From Trichormus sp. NMC-1 (GTDB lineage Bacteria; Cyanobacteriota; Cyanobacteriia; Cyanobacteriales; Nostocaceae), in assembly GCF_001858025.1 (NCBI RefSeq), contig NZ_LZQD01000003.1, positions 247,692 to 311,691 on the forward strand: a DNA stretch of 64,000 bases. The letters run 5' to 3'. How positions within the stretch are numbered: position 1 is the stretch's first letter; each line of letters opens with the position of its first letter. The notes under the pieces were generated by a model. It saw nothing but the letters and a program-made list of their open reading frames with translations. It was not told the origin of the DNA and did not search any database. The position numbers and the translations under genes were made by a program. Below are positions 25,438 through 34,329 of the stretch, in pieces.

Positions 25438-26334
25438 TCAGCTTAAAACAATCCCAACAGATGGGGTTTGAGGTTTTGCTCCCATATCAGCGAACACATT
25501 AACTGCTATCTGCTGCGCCCTGGAATCAACACGAGGATTCGTAACTTTTGGGCTATTTAAGCCAAGAATCCACAGTTTTTTCATCCTTCTCAACCAACTA
25601 ATACTTTCAACAGAAGGACTCACAATCCAGTCGCTATCAAGACCCCATACCCACTGAATTGAGCCAGTTGAAAAGACTTTGGCACCACTCGCCGCTGTAT
25701 AACGTACTGCATTGGAGATATTCGGGTTTGTTCCAGGTGGAAGTGGTGGCAATATGCTGTTGGCTTGGACTAGTGATTGGGACAGAACAACGAGTCCAGG
25801 TGGGGTGAAGCCATTACTTAAAAGTGCATCCCACTCATAACCCACCAAACCCCTGAGCTTGTCTCCATTCTTGAGACCAGTATTGGCATAGTAAGGATCG
25901 GAAGCATTGCTAACTACGAAGTCATATCCACCATAAATATTACCGTGGTCTGATACGTATCCAACTCCCAGTAAGGCATTCTCCGGTCGATTGACTTCAG
26001 GGCTACGGAACAGTGTGGTTGCGGCTACAGGATTAGTTTGAGCAATTGTGTCAATTGACGCATTAAGTCCGATCCCTGAAATATCCTTATAGATAGTCAT
26101 CACGCGATTCGCTTGCCCGCTATGGGAAGGGTCAAAACGGACTTGCCAGTAGGCAGTGTTTGCCGAGAAAAAGGCCAAGTTGATGCCGTTGTCTCTGGCT
26201 TGTTGGACGTTATTGCGCTCATCCAGCGACCAGTACTCATCGTGACCGACAGAGAGGAATATCTGATGAGAATACAATTGCAAAGGATTGGTACTTGCAT
26301 CCAAATTCGTGTAATAGGAGACATCAATCTTCAA
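25438..26334 (-). pseudogene. 5'-truncated gene for an N,N-dimethylformamidase large-subunit-like protein
   Basis: The visible 298 residues begin inside the domain: IDVSYYTNLDAS, then LSVGHDEYWSLDERNNVQ and NLAFFSANTAYWQVRFDP. This pattern belongs to the C-terminal domain of dimethylformamidase large-subunit-like proteins, which are normally 500 residues or more. There is no ATG at the start (the first usable codon is TTG at 26334) and the gene abuts, out of frame, the truncated aminotransferase at 26324. The join marks a deletion. Any remaining product would lack the N-terminal half. Composition is higher in GC than the glycan genes. Confidence 0.7.
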
Positions 26335-26821
26335 TCACTGGTAAATTATGGCGGTGGGCGATCTGCTTGCAGCAGCGCTTCGCTATCGCTAAAATAGCTT
26401 TGAGGTCGCAAGGCATTCCCATCTGATGAACGATAAGAATAGCGCGAGTGCGATCGCTAATCATATCTTCAATTAAGATGGGGTTGATGTTGTATGTTTG
26501 CGGTTCAATATCCACAAAAACTGGAATCGCGCCACAATAGCGGATGCTGTTAGCAGTGGCAATATAAGAGTGACTGACAGTAATCACCTCATCTTCTGGT
26601 TGCACACCTACGGCTAACAGTGCTAGGTGCAAGGCTGTAGTGCAATTGGAGACAGCACAAGCATATTTTGCCCCTACATAAGCTGCAAATTCCTGTTCAA
26701 ATGCTGCAACTTCTGGTCCTTGAGTCACCCAACCAGACATGATAGCCCGTCTTGCTGCTTCTGCTTCTGGTTCGCCAAGCCAAGGTTTAGCAATGGGGAT
26801 ATTTTGCATCTGCTTAGACAT
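26324..26821 (-). pseudogene. 3'-truncated DegT/DnrJ/EryC1/StrS aminotransferase
   Basis: 165 residues of a family that normally runs to about 370-400. It starts MSKQMQNIPIAKPWLGEPEA and keeps CAVSNCTTALHLALLAVG and EVITVSHSYIATANSI, and stops at PVIED, before the region with the PLP-binding lysine (SFYPGK in the intact relative at 28473-29579). So it cannot be an active aminotransferase. Near its end CCKQIAHR looks like an eight-residue insert between AIAKR and HNLPVIED, encoded by a 24-base segment at about 26350-26373. Its start overlaps the stop of the upstream epimerase gene by eight bases, showing the original operon. Confidence 0.85.
26350..26373. repeat. 24-base dispersed-repeat-like insert in the aminotransferase remnant
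   Basis: GCGGTGGGCGATCTGCTTGC plus AGCA adds eight codons in frame. It is GC-rich compared with its surroundings. The boundary is inferred from the expected protein pattern. Confidence 0.5.
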
Positions 26822-27788
26822 GGCTTGTTTCCTTCCTCAGCTTTTGCTGACACCACCAAGTAACCAAGCGAGATAACCCTTCTTCTAGAGATACCTGTGC
26901 TTCAAAGTCTAATAATTCTTTGGCTTTGGTAACATCTGCTAGTCGGCGTTGTACGGAGTTAACTTTACGTTCTGGTTTATATTCTGGTTGGAGATCAGAA
27001 CCCATCACTTTTAGTAAACTATGGGCTAAATCATTTAAACTAGTTTCTACACCCCTAGCAATATTGAACACTTCATCTGTGACATCAGCTTTAGCAGCCA
27101 AGATATTAGCTCTAGAAATATCTTCGATATAGACAAAATCCATTGTTTGCTCACCATCCCCAAAAATCAATGGTGGTTGTCCGGCAACAATTCGCTCCAT
27201 CCAGCGAATTAATACCTCGGTGTAAACACCGTAAATATCCATTCGTGATCCGTAGACATTGAAGTAGCGTAATCCTACATAATTGAGTCCATACATTTCA
27301 TAGAAACTGCGTAATAGTCCCTCATTAAAGGTTTTTGCAGCACCGTATAAAGTGCGGTTATTGTAGGGATGATGAGATTCAGTTGTGGGGAAATTCTCTG
27401 CCATGCCATATATTGAAGCTGATGAGGCTGCAACTACCTTTTTCACCCCGGCTTTAACTGCTGCTTCTAAAATATTGAAAGTACCATCGGCGAGAACTTC
27501 CAATGCTAGTCGGGGTTCCTCAGCACATTGGGTAATGCGAATTGCTGCTTGATGAAAGACTATATCCACACCTTGCATGATATCAGCCAGAAGTTGGCGA
27601 TCGCGGATATCTCCCTCCACAATAACCAAGGGACCATTGGCTTGTGTCCAAGCTAGGTTGTCACGACATCCGCGCGTAAAGTTATCTAGAACAATAATCT
27701 CCGATACTCCTTCTTTCACCAATAAATCGGCAATGTGAGAGCCAACTAAACCAGCACCACCTGTAATTAAAATTCGCTTATTTTGCAT
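26814..27788 (-). CDS. NAD-dependent epimerase/dehydratase (UDP-sugar 4-epimerase-like)
   Basis: 324 residues from the ATG at 27788. The extended SDR motif ITGGAGLVGSHIADLL is at 7-22, AASSASIYG and the catalytic YGAAK lie near 124-150, and ADVTKAKELLDFEAQVSLEEGL near the end is typical of UDP-glucose-4-epimerase relatives. It would interconvert or dehydrate a nucleotide sugar for the surface glycan. It overlaps the acyltransferase stop by 11 bases and its own stop overlaps the broken aminotransferase by eight. A perfect 233-bp piece of this gene is repeated at 23986-24218. Confidence 0.9.
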   Translation of the reverse strand: MQNKRILITGGAGLVGSHIADLLVKEGVSEIIVLDNFTRGCRDNLAWTQANGPLVIVEGDIRDRQLLADIMQGVDIVFHQAAIRITQCAEEPRLALEVLADGTFNILEAAVKAGVKKVVAASSASIYGMAENFPTTESHHPYNNRTLYGAAKTFNEGLLRSFYEMYGLNYVGLRYFNVYGSRMDIYGVYTEVLIRWMERIVAGQPPLIFGDGEQTMDFVYIEDISRANILAAKADVTDEVFNIARGVETSLNDLAHSLLKVMGSDLQPEYKPERKVNSVQRRLADVTKAKELLDFEAQVSLEEGLSRLVTWWCQQKLRKETSHV

Positions 27789-28485
27789 ATTCTCTGTTCT
27801 CCGATGCTTCAAATCCTTCTCGCCAGCGTAAAAACTGAGCAGGAACACCAGCTACAATGGCAAATGGTGGTACATCTTGAGTGACAACCGCTCCAGCACC
27901 AACAATACTGCCTTTACCAATTGTGACTCCAGGTATAATAACTGCATTCATACCGATATCTGCTCCTGTTTCCACTTTTACTGATTTGATTTCCAAGTCT
28001 GTTTTGATGATGGGAATGTCAATTGGTAATCCGGTATGAGTTGAACCCAGGACTTTTGCACCTGGACCCCATCCTACGTAATCTTCAATAATCAAGTTCC
28101 GAGCATCAAAATAGCTCTGTGGTCCAATCCAAACATAATTACCAATAATGCACTTACCGTCGAATCGCCCCTGGATGTAGGTTTGTGAACCAATAAAAAC
28201 GCGATCGCCGATCTCAAAGGTTTCTAGATGCTTAAAACCTACGCTACTGCCAATATGAACACCATGTCCAAATTTACAGGATATTGCACGGCAAATAATT
28301 CGCCGCATCAAAAGATCAAAATCAGTCTCCCCTAAAGTAAATCGGGTATACAGTTCGATTAAATTCTGATGGTTATACTGATGGCGGAAACACGCTGCCA
28401 TTTCTAGTTCAAATTCTGGATCTGGTTTTAAGTCTTGAGAGCCATGTACAGCTTGCACTATCCTACTTTTCACTAGTTGAGACAT
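27778..28485 (-). CDS. Left-handed beta-helix acyltransferase (hexapeptide family)
   Basis: A 235-residue protein. After a helical N-terminal 75 residues comes a run of hexapeptide repeats: GVHIGSSVGFKHLETFEIGD, then KCIIGNYVWIG, then ADIGMNAVIIPGVTIGKGSI and VGAGAVVTQDVPPFAIVAGV, the last being the usual acetyl-CoA site. Such enzymes acetylate amino sugars. Next to a Gfo/Idh/MocA dehydrogenase and a DegT aminotransferase it probably acetylates the new amino group, as WbpD/WlbB do. It overlaps both neighbours by a few bases. Confidence 0.88.
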   Translation of the reverse strand: MSQLVKSRIVQAVHGSQDLKPDPEFELEMAACFRHQYNHQNLIELYTRFTLGETDFDLLMRRIICRAISCKFGHGVHIGSSVGFKHLETFEIGDRVFIGSQTYIQGRFDGKCIIGNYVWIGPQSYFDARNLIIEDYVGWGPGAKVLGSTHTGLPIDIPIIKTDLEIKSVKVETGADIGMNAVIIPGVTIGKGSIVGAGAVVTQDVPPFAIVAGVPAQFLRWREGFEASENREYAK

Positions 28486-29579
28486 GGTATCCTCTCACAT
28501 AAGGCAGCACTAACAGTTTCTATCTGCACTGGAGATAGTTCTGCAAACATAGGCAGGGATAACAGTTCCCTGGATGCTAGTTCTGAGTGAGGAAAATCAC
28601 CTGCCTTATATCCTAAATCTGCGTAAGCTGGTTGCAAATGCACAGGAATTGGGTAGTGAATGCCTGTCTGAATTTCTTGCTCATGTAACCGCTGTTGTAG
28701 TACATCCCTTTCTTTAGAGCGCACAGCATAAATATGGTAAACGTGATGGCTGTAAGGCATAACAGTTGGAGTTTTCACGTCTGCTTTTGCTAGGAGTTGA
28801 TCGTACTGGGCAGCGATCGCTCTCCTAGCCTGGGTCCAGGCATATAAGTGACGTAATTTAACCCGTAATATTGCTCCTTGCAAGCCATCCATGCGGTAGT
28901 TATAACCCTTGAGGACATGGTGATACTTGCGTTCTTGTCCCCAGTCCCGCAGCATCTCAATTATCTGGGCGTATTTAGGGTTATTGGTAACTACCATCCC
29001 TCCCTCACCATAAGCCCCTAAGTTTTTACCAGGATAAAAGCTAAAACAACCTAAGTCCCCAATACTACCAACTCGTTGCCCCTTGTACTCAGCCCTGTGC
29101 GCTTGGGCGGCATCTTCAATGACAATTAGACCATAACGTTGAGCAATTTCTAAAATTGGGTTCATGTCTGCCGGCTGACCGTAGAGATGAACTGGCAGAA
29201 TTGCTTTAGTTCGTTCGGTAATAGCTGCCTCAATCTGCGTTACATCTATAGTCAGAGAAACAGGGTCAATGTCTACAAAAACAGCCTTAGCTCCTGTATA
29301 GTCAATTGCGGCTACGGTAGCGACAAAGGTAAAAGGTGTGGTGATTACTTCATCACCAGGGCCAATGCCAGCAGCTAATAATGCTAGATGCAACGCACTA
29401 GTACCTGTATTTACAGCAATGCCATATTTAGCACCACAGTAGTGGGAAAACTCTTCTTCTAAAGCAACAACTTCACTACCTAAAACAAATTGTGTACTTT
29501 CTAGGGCTTTCAAAACAGCGGCTTCAATTTCATTTTTGATGCTTTTGTACTGGGCTTTCAAGTCTACAAATGGAATCAT
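28473..29579 (-). CDS. DegT/DnrJ/EryC1/StrS family PLP-dependent sugar aminotransferase
   Basis: A 368-residue full-length member. It opens MIPFVDLKAQYKSIKNEIEA. VNTGTSALHLALLAAGIG is the phosphate-binding part, VIEDAAQAH near 153-161 holds the PLP Asp, and CFSFYPGKNLGAYGEGGM carries the PLP lysine at 185. It aminates a keto-sugar nucleotide. Upstream Gfo/Idh/MocA dehydrogenase and downstream acyltransferase genes give the order dehydrogenase, aminotransferase, acetyltransferase, as in WbpB-WbpE-WbpD type pathways to diacetamido uronic acids. It overlaps the upstream gene by four bases. Confidence 0.93.
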   Translation of the reverse strand: MIPFVDLKAQYKSIKNEIEAAVLKALESTQFVLGSEVVALEEEFSHYCGAKYGIAVNTGTSALHLALLAAGIGPGDEVITTPFTFVATVAAIDYTGAKAVFVDIDPVSLTIDVTQIEAAITERTKAILPVHLYGQPADMNPILEIAQRYGLIVIEDAAQAHRAEYKGQRVGSIGDLGCFSFYPGKNLGAYGEGGMVVTNNPKYAQIIEMLRDWGQERKYHHVLKGYNYRMDGLQGAILRVKLRHLYAWTQARRAIAAQYDQLLAKADVKTPTVMPYSHHVYHIYAVRSKERDVLQQRLHEQEIQTGIHYPIPVHLQPAYADLGYKAGDFPHSELASRELLSLPMFAELSPVQIETVSAALCERIPCLN

Positions 29580-30604
29580 ACTGCTACCTTTGCTAAATCT
29601 AGTTCAACTAATCGTCCCTGCTGTTTGATAGATTGGGTAGCAGCTTCTAGGATTCTCACTACCCGCAGTCCCGCTTCTCCATCTGTGATGGGGCGATGGC
29701 CTTGTCGAATACAATCAATAAAATGTAATGCCTCTGTTTGTAAAGCTTCTGTCATATCCAACTTGGGAGACCACATATCACCGGTGCGATAACCAACTAG
29801 CATTTGGTAAACGTTCTCAGGACTGCCATTCACTGTAATTCCTTTGTCGTATACCCTAATCTTTTCACTCGGCTCTAAATCGTCATAACAGACCATCTTT
29901 TGACTACCACCCAGCATTGTCCGCCGCACTTTTACTGGTGCGAGCCAATTCACATGAATATGTGCAATCAAGTTATTATCAAAAAATAAGGTTAAATAGG
30001 CAATGTTTTCTGGCTCGCTAGAAACATGACTCATCCCTGTAGCCGAGACAGCATAAGGCTTTGATGGCAATACATAGTCCATAATTGAGAGGTCATGGAC
30101 TGCCAAATCCCAGATCACATTGACATCGTGCTGGAATAGCCCCAAGTTGACACGGACAGAATCATAATAATAGACATCGCCGATGGCCTTTGTTGCTACC
30201 AGTTCTTGCATCTTCCGCACTGCACCTGTATAAACAAAGGTGTGATCTACCATCAAGACTAAATTACGCTTTTGAGCCTCATCTATCAGTCTCATTGCCT
30301 GTTCAGAGGAAACAGTCATCGGTTTTTCTACTAATACGTGTTTACCGGCTTGCAAAGCGGCTAAGGCTAAATCGTAATGAGTAGAAACTGGGGTAGCGAT
30401 CGCATCAATCTTTGGATCAGCAAAAAGGTCTTGGCTATTTGTCGTTAGCTGTATGGCTGGGTATCGTGATTGCACCTTTGCCAGCCTATCTACCTGGAAA
30501 TCACTAACTGCTATGACCTCTGCTCCTGCTACATCTGCAAAGCTGCGGACTAAGTTTGGACCCCAGTAGCCATAGCCGATGACACCTATTTTGATTGTAT
30601 TAAT
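29576..30604 (-). CDS. Gfo/Idh/MocA family NAD(P)-dependent oxidoreductase with a non-standard start codon
   Basis: The frame contains the N-terminal Rossmann motif IKIGVIGYGYWGPNLVRSF and then VLVEKPMTVSSEQA and the C-terminal domain with VIWDLAVHDLSIMDYVL. Relatives start one or two residues before IKIG, but here no ATG, GTG or TTG precedes it in frame. The best candidate is ATT at 30604 (reading M-NTIKIG), giving 342 residues; the first standard start is a GTG at 30475, which would delete the cofactor site. No clear ribosome site is visible. The product would oxidise a UDP-sugar (3-dehydrogenase, WbpB/WlbA-like). It is the first gene of the nucleotide-sugar block, divergent from the BY-kinase gene. 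Confidence 0.8.
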   Translation of the reverse strand: MNTIKIGVIGYGYWGPNLVRSFADVAGAEVIAVSDFQVDRLAKVQSRYPAIQLTTNSQDLFADPKIDAIATPVSTHYDLALAALQAGKHVLVEKPMTVSSEQAMRLIDEAQKRNLVLMVDHTFVYTGAVRKMQELVATKAIGDVYYYDSVRVNLGLFQHDVNVIWDLAVHDLSIMDYVLPSKPYAVSATGMSHVSSEPENIAYLTLFFDNNLIAHIHVNWLAPVKVRRTMLGGSQKMVCYDDLEPSEKIRVYDKGITVNGSPENVYQMLVGYRTGDMWSPKLDMTEALQTEALHFIDCIRQGHRPITDGEAGLRVVRILEAATQSIKQQGRLVELDLAKVAV

Positions 30605-30743
30605 TGTCTGGCTGTATTTATTGATAGAGATGAGCCTAGAAATTCTGCCAATTTGACCACAATAACCCCTACATAAGTGTTACTTTCCAACTTGGTAGAC
30701 TTTTAAAACCTTTATGCTGCCAGCAAGATATTAAACTTTTAAA

Positions 30744-32936
30744 ATGAGAAAAAAAAACTATTTTCAGCAGAATTTATCTATGTCTGAAATAAATGAACAG
30801 CAGTATCAATCTGTGCCTCTCATGTACACAGTTCAGCATGAAGAAAGTAATGAAGGGGGATTGAATATAGGCAGATTATTTGCAGTTATTCGCCGCAGAA
30901 TACTAATAATTGGAATTGGCACAACTACTATTGCTTGTGCCAGTATAGGATTTGCTCTGAATAGTCCTCCAATGTATATTTCTAAATTTGAACTTTTAAC
31001 TGAGCCGGTAACCGCTGAAGATAAAGTAGCGAGAGACAACAGACAGGAAGATTATAACAAAGTTGATGAAACCAAATTGAAGATTTTACAAAGTCCTAAG
31101 CTGATGTCTCCTATCACTCAAGAAGTTCAGATGTATTATCCAGGCAGCAGCGCACCTCAACTCAAAATCAAACTCCTGCCAAATACTCAAATTTTAGAAG
31201 TTAGTTACCAAGATTCAAACCCTGAAAAAGTTTTATTTGTATTAAATAAAGCATCTGAATCTTACTTACAATATAGTTTAGAGGAACGCCAAACAAATAC
31301 TAAGTTAGCAATTAAGTTTGTGGAAGAGCAACTACCACAAATGCTAAATAGAGTTGAAAATCTTCAGTCACAGCTACAAGCTTTTCGTCAAAAATATGGA
31401 CTGATTAATGCTGAAGTTCAAAGCCAGCAGCTTGCTAATCAACTTGACCAAATTGTGCAGAAACAGCTAGATAACGAAATACAATTGGCTAGAAATCAAA
31501 CACTTTACAATAGTTTGCAAAAACAGTTAAATTTAGAAGCTGATGAAGCAGAGGCTATTTCAACTTTGAGTGAGTCTCCTGATTATCAGAAACTATTAAG
31601 CAAATTACAAGATGTAGAAGCTACAATCGCCATACAATCTGCTCAATATACGGAAAATAGCCCAAACCTTCAAAATTTGCTGATTCAAAAACAAAATTTA
31701 CTGGATTTAATAGACGGAGAAAAAAGGCGAATTTTGGGAAGTAAATTCTCAAACACAACCATGAATTCCTTAAATTCATCTGCCCCAAATTCGGCTCGCC
31801 TGCAAGAAATTCAAAAATTTATTGATACAAATAAGCAAATTCAGATATTAACAACCCAAGTCCAATCTCTTGGTCAAGCTGAATTTTTTTTGCAGCATCA
31901 GGTTAAACAGTTTCCGGCTCTCATCCGTCAAAAAGATGATTTAGAACGACAATTAAAAATTACTGTTGATAACCTAAATCACTTTTTAACCGAACGTGAG
32001 AAATTACGAATAGATGCAGCGCAAAAGCAGGTTCCTTGGCAGATACTGACTCCGCCGAGTAAACCTGAGAATCTTGCACCAAGTACTAGTCGTAATTTAA
32101 TTTTAGGATTAGTTTTGGGGTTATTATTAAGTCTGGGATTTGCTTTAATTATAGACAAGCTCAACAACGTCTTTTATAAACTTGAGGAAGTAAAAGATAA
32201 AATTAAACTACCAATATTAGGGAATATTCCTCATATTAGGTTTGGCAAGAATGGTAAGCCTTCTCAAAAACATGATAGCTCAAACTTTTGGGAATCTTTC
32301 CTCTCTATTTATACAAATATTTGCCTTCTCAATAATGAGAATGCTATCCGCTCTCTAGCAATTATTTCAGCCGCTCCTGGAGATGGTAAATCGACAATTG
32401 CTTTTTACTTAGCTCAGACAGCAGCAGTAATGGGTAAACGTGTGCTATTAGTAGATGGAAACTTGCGTAATCCTATTATACATAAAATGTTGGATTTACC
32501 CAACACAGAAGGATTAAGCAACCTCATTGCTGAAGGGCTAAATTTTGAGAATGTTATACAAAGACCCTATAGCTACATCAGAGAACAAATTTATAATTCA
32601 CAGAAAAAAACTTCAAAGAATACAGAAGAATTGTCCTTAGAGCATAACTTGTTTATCTTAACTACTGGTCAAATTACCCCAAATCCTACAATTTTACTTT
32701 CAGATCCTCAGATGCAAAACTTGACAGAACAATTTAAGGAAAATTTTGATTTAATTATATATGACACATCACATCTATTAGGTTTTGCAGATACTAGTCT
32801 CCTAACTAGGCACACAGATGCAAGTATTTTGACTATAGGAGTAGGTAAAACAAAGTGTTCCGTTTTAGCCAAAGTATTAGAGCAATTAAATTTTTCTTCT
32901 ACTCCTATTTTGGGTGCGATCACTGTCGATATATAA
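30744..32936 (+). CDS. Wzz-type chain-length regulator fused to a BY-kinase-like ATPase
   Basis: A 730-residue inner-membrane protein. A Wzz segment with a first span near 55-75 (ILIIGIGTTTIACASIGFAL), a long coiled coil at 190-435, a second span near 455-470 (LILGLVLGLLLSLGFALIID), then a cytoplasmic kinase domain with Walker A SAAPGDGKST at 542-551 and Walker B LIIYDT at 670-675. Such proteins control polymerisation and export of capsule or exopolysaccharide. Oddities: the Walker A' motif reads LLVDGNLR instead of the usual DXDXR, and there is no C-terminal tyrosine cluster, so autophosphorylation may be lost. A second ATG 12 codons in is a possible start. Confidence 0.9.
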   Translation: MRKKNYFQQNLSMSEINEQQYQSVPLMYTVQHEESNEGGLNIGRLFAVIRRRILIIGIGTTTIACASIGFALNSPPMYISKFELLTEPVTAEDKVARDNRQEDYNKVDETKLKILQSPKLMSPITQEVQMYYPGSSAPQLKIKLLPNTQILEVSYQDSNPEKVLFVLNKASESYLQYSLEERQTNTKLAIKFVEEQLPQMLNRVENLQSQLQAFRQKYGLINAEVQSQQLANQLDQIVQKQLDNEIQLARNQTLYNSLQKQLNLEADEAEAISTLSESPDYQKLLSKLQDVEATIAIQSAQYTENSPNLQNLLIQKQNLLDLIDGEKRRILGSKFSNTTMNSLNSSAPNSARLQEIQKFIDTNKQIQILTTQVQSLGQAEFFLQHQVKQFPALIRQKDDLERQLKITVDNLNHFLTEREKLRIDAAQKQVPWQILTPPSKPENLAPSTSRNLILGLVLGLLLSLGFALIIDKLNNVFYKLEEVKDKIKLPILGNIPHIRFGKNGKPSQKHDSSNFWESFLSIYTNICLLNNENAIRSLAIISAAPGDGKSTIAFYLAQTAAVMGKRVLLVDGNLRNPIIHKMLDLPNTEGLSNLIAEGLNFENVIQRPYSYIREQIYNSQKKTSKNTEELSLEHNLFILTTGQITPNPTILLSDPQMQNLTEQFKENFDLIIYDTSHLLGFADTSLLTRHTDASILTIGVGKTKCSVLAKVLEQLNFSSTPILGAITVDI

Positions 32937-33063
32937 GGAAAAAATATTAGGTTTCCGTCCCTGTCAAATAACAAATGGCTAAGGATTTTCATGATCTTTT
33001 TACTAGCTTTGAATTGTCCAACTCCAGTTTAAGACTTTTACACCACAACAATATAAAAAAGAG

Positions 33064-33903
33064 ATGCTAACTGCAAAAAAACAAATTCAAATTCAATACT
33101 TAAATCCATCTCAGGAATTTGAAGTTTCAACAATCCCTGCAAAAATAAATATAATAGGCTCTCCTGTTACTGCTTCACCGTTTGAAGTACAAATAAATTT
33201 CATATTAGAATGGGCGATGAGTAAAGTTAGCAAAGTTATTTGCGTAGCTAATACTCATATGCTCATAGAATCTTATTGGCATCCAGAATTTTCTTCTGTT
33301 TTAAAGAGTGCAGATATTGTTACTCCTGACGGGATGCCGCTAGTTTGGATGTTGAAACTAATGGGTGCAGGTACTCAAAACCGCGTTGCTGGTATGGATA
33401 TTCTTTTATCTTTGTGTAAATTAGCTCCCCTAAGAGACATTCATCTTTTCTTCTTGGGTTCTGATGTAGTAATTCTAGAGAAGATGAGAAAGAACTTAGA
33501 ACGTGTCTTTCCGAACGTGAAAATTGCTGGAATGGAGCCTTTACCATTCCGTCCACTCACATTGACAGAGGATGAAGCTATTATCAAAAAAATTCATGAT
33601 AGTGGGGCTGGAATAGTTTTCGTTGCTCTAGGATGTCCAAAACAAGAGTACTGGATGAACCAACACAAAGACAAAATTCAGGCTGTAATGATTGGTTTGG
33701 GGGGAGCATTTCCTGTATTTGCAGAAAGCCACAAAAGAGCGCCCTATTGGATACGTCATTTAGGGTGTGAGTGGTTATATCGTCTGATTCAGGAACCATC
33801 GAGACTATTTAGTCGATACAGTACAACTATTCCGGTTTTTATATGCCTAGCTTTAAAGCAAATCATAAACTTAGCGAGAGCAAAAAATTTTGGGGGAGAT
33901 TAG
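33064..33903 (+). CDS. WecG/TagA/CpsF family glycosyltransferase (GT26)
   Basis: A 279-residue protein. VICVANTHMLIESYWHPEFS and IVTPDGMPLVWMLKLMG carry the family motif (PDGMPLVW). LGCPKQEYWMNQHKD and GLGGAFPVFAESHKRAPYWI near the C terminus are the other hallmark blocks. These enzymes transfer ManNAc, glucose or related sugars to lipid-linked intermediates at the membrane. Together with the preceding Wzz/BY-kinase gene it forms the plus-strand arm of the glycan locus. It follows after 127 bases and probably belongs to the same transcript. Confidence 0.92.
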   Translation: MLTAKKQIQIQYLNPSQEFEVSTIPAKINIIGSPVTASPFEVQINFILEWAMSKVSKVICVANTHMLIESYWHPEFSSVLKSADIVTPDGMPLVWMLKLMGAGTQNRVAGMDILLSLCKLAPLRDIHLFFLGSDVVILEKMRKNLERVFPNVKIAGMEPLPFRPLTLTEDEAIIKKIHDSGAGIVFVALGCPKQEYWMNQHKDKIQAVMIGLGGAFPVFAESHKRAPYWIRHLGCEWLYRLIQEPSRLFSRYSTTIPVFICLALKQIINLARAKNFGGD

Positions 33904-34039
33904 TCAAATAACAGGGAGCAACGCGATTTTGTGAGATTGAGCAAAAAAAAAGTGCTTTTAGCTACTCGCACTACAGGCATAGCTAAAATATTTTTCTAGC
34001 CTCCAAGTAAATTAAATCACATTAACAATAATGTAGCCA

Positions 34040-34238
34040 AAAAGAAAAACAAACAAATTGTTTTTGTAGATAAGTGGTATCCATCTAGTAAAACTTGTTC
34101 TCATTGTGGGCATATTTGAGAAAATCTAGATTTATCTGTTAGACACGTTGTCCATCATGCAATTCTGTTAATGGACGTGATGAAAATGCTGCTAAAAATA
34201 TTCAAATGGTTGGGGCATCAACCCGAAAGGTTAGGTGA
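34040..34238 (+). pseudogene. tnpB: C-terminal remnant of an IS200/IS605-type TnpB gene
   Basis: One frame reads VFVDKWYPSSKTCSHCGHI and meets TGA; a shifted frame continues CPSCNSVNGRDENAAKNIQM to a TGA at 34236. Together they give the CXXC...CXXC zinc ribbon and the RuvC-type GRDENAAKNI end of TnpB. A stop and at least one frameshift separate them, and the first 250 or more residues are gone. It is a decayed mobile-element gene between the glycan locus and glucokinase. Confidence 0.85.
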
Positions 34239-34313
34239 TGTGAGACTGGCTCAAGCCAGCAATTGCCATTTGACCCCAGAATCCCCATCCTTCTAGGATG
34301 GGGAGTATGTCAA
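34239..34313 (+). mobile_element. Probable right end of an IS605-family element with terminal hairpin
   Basis: Downstream of the tnpB remnant are GACTGGCTCAAGCCAGC, a hairpin, and CCCCATCC-TTCTA-GGATGGGG at 34283-34303, followed by AGTATGTCAA. IS605 elements end in a subterminal hairpin of this kind, and this part is also where the guide RNA scaffold of TnpB is encoded. No matching left end or tnpA is visible. The spacer 33904-34039 before it holds nothing else that I recognise. Confidence 0.6.
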
Positions 34314-34329
34314 GCCACGTTCCTGCTCT

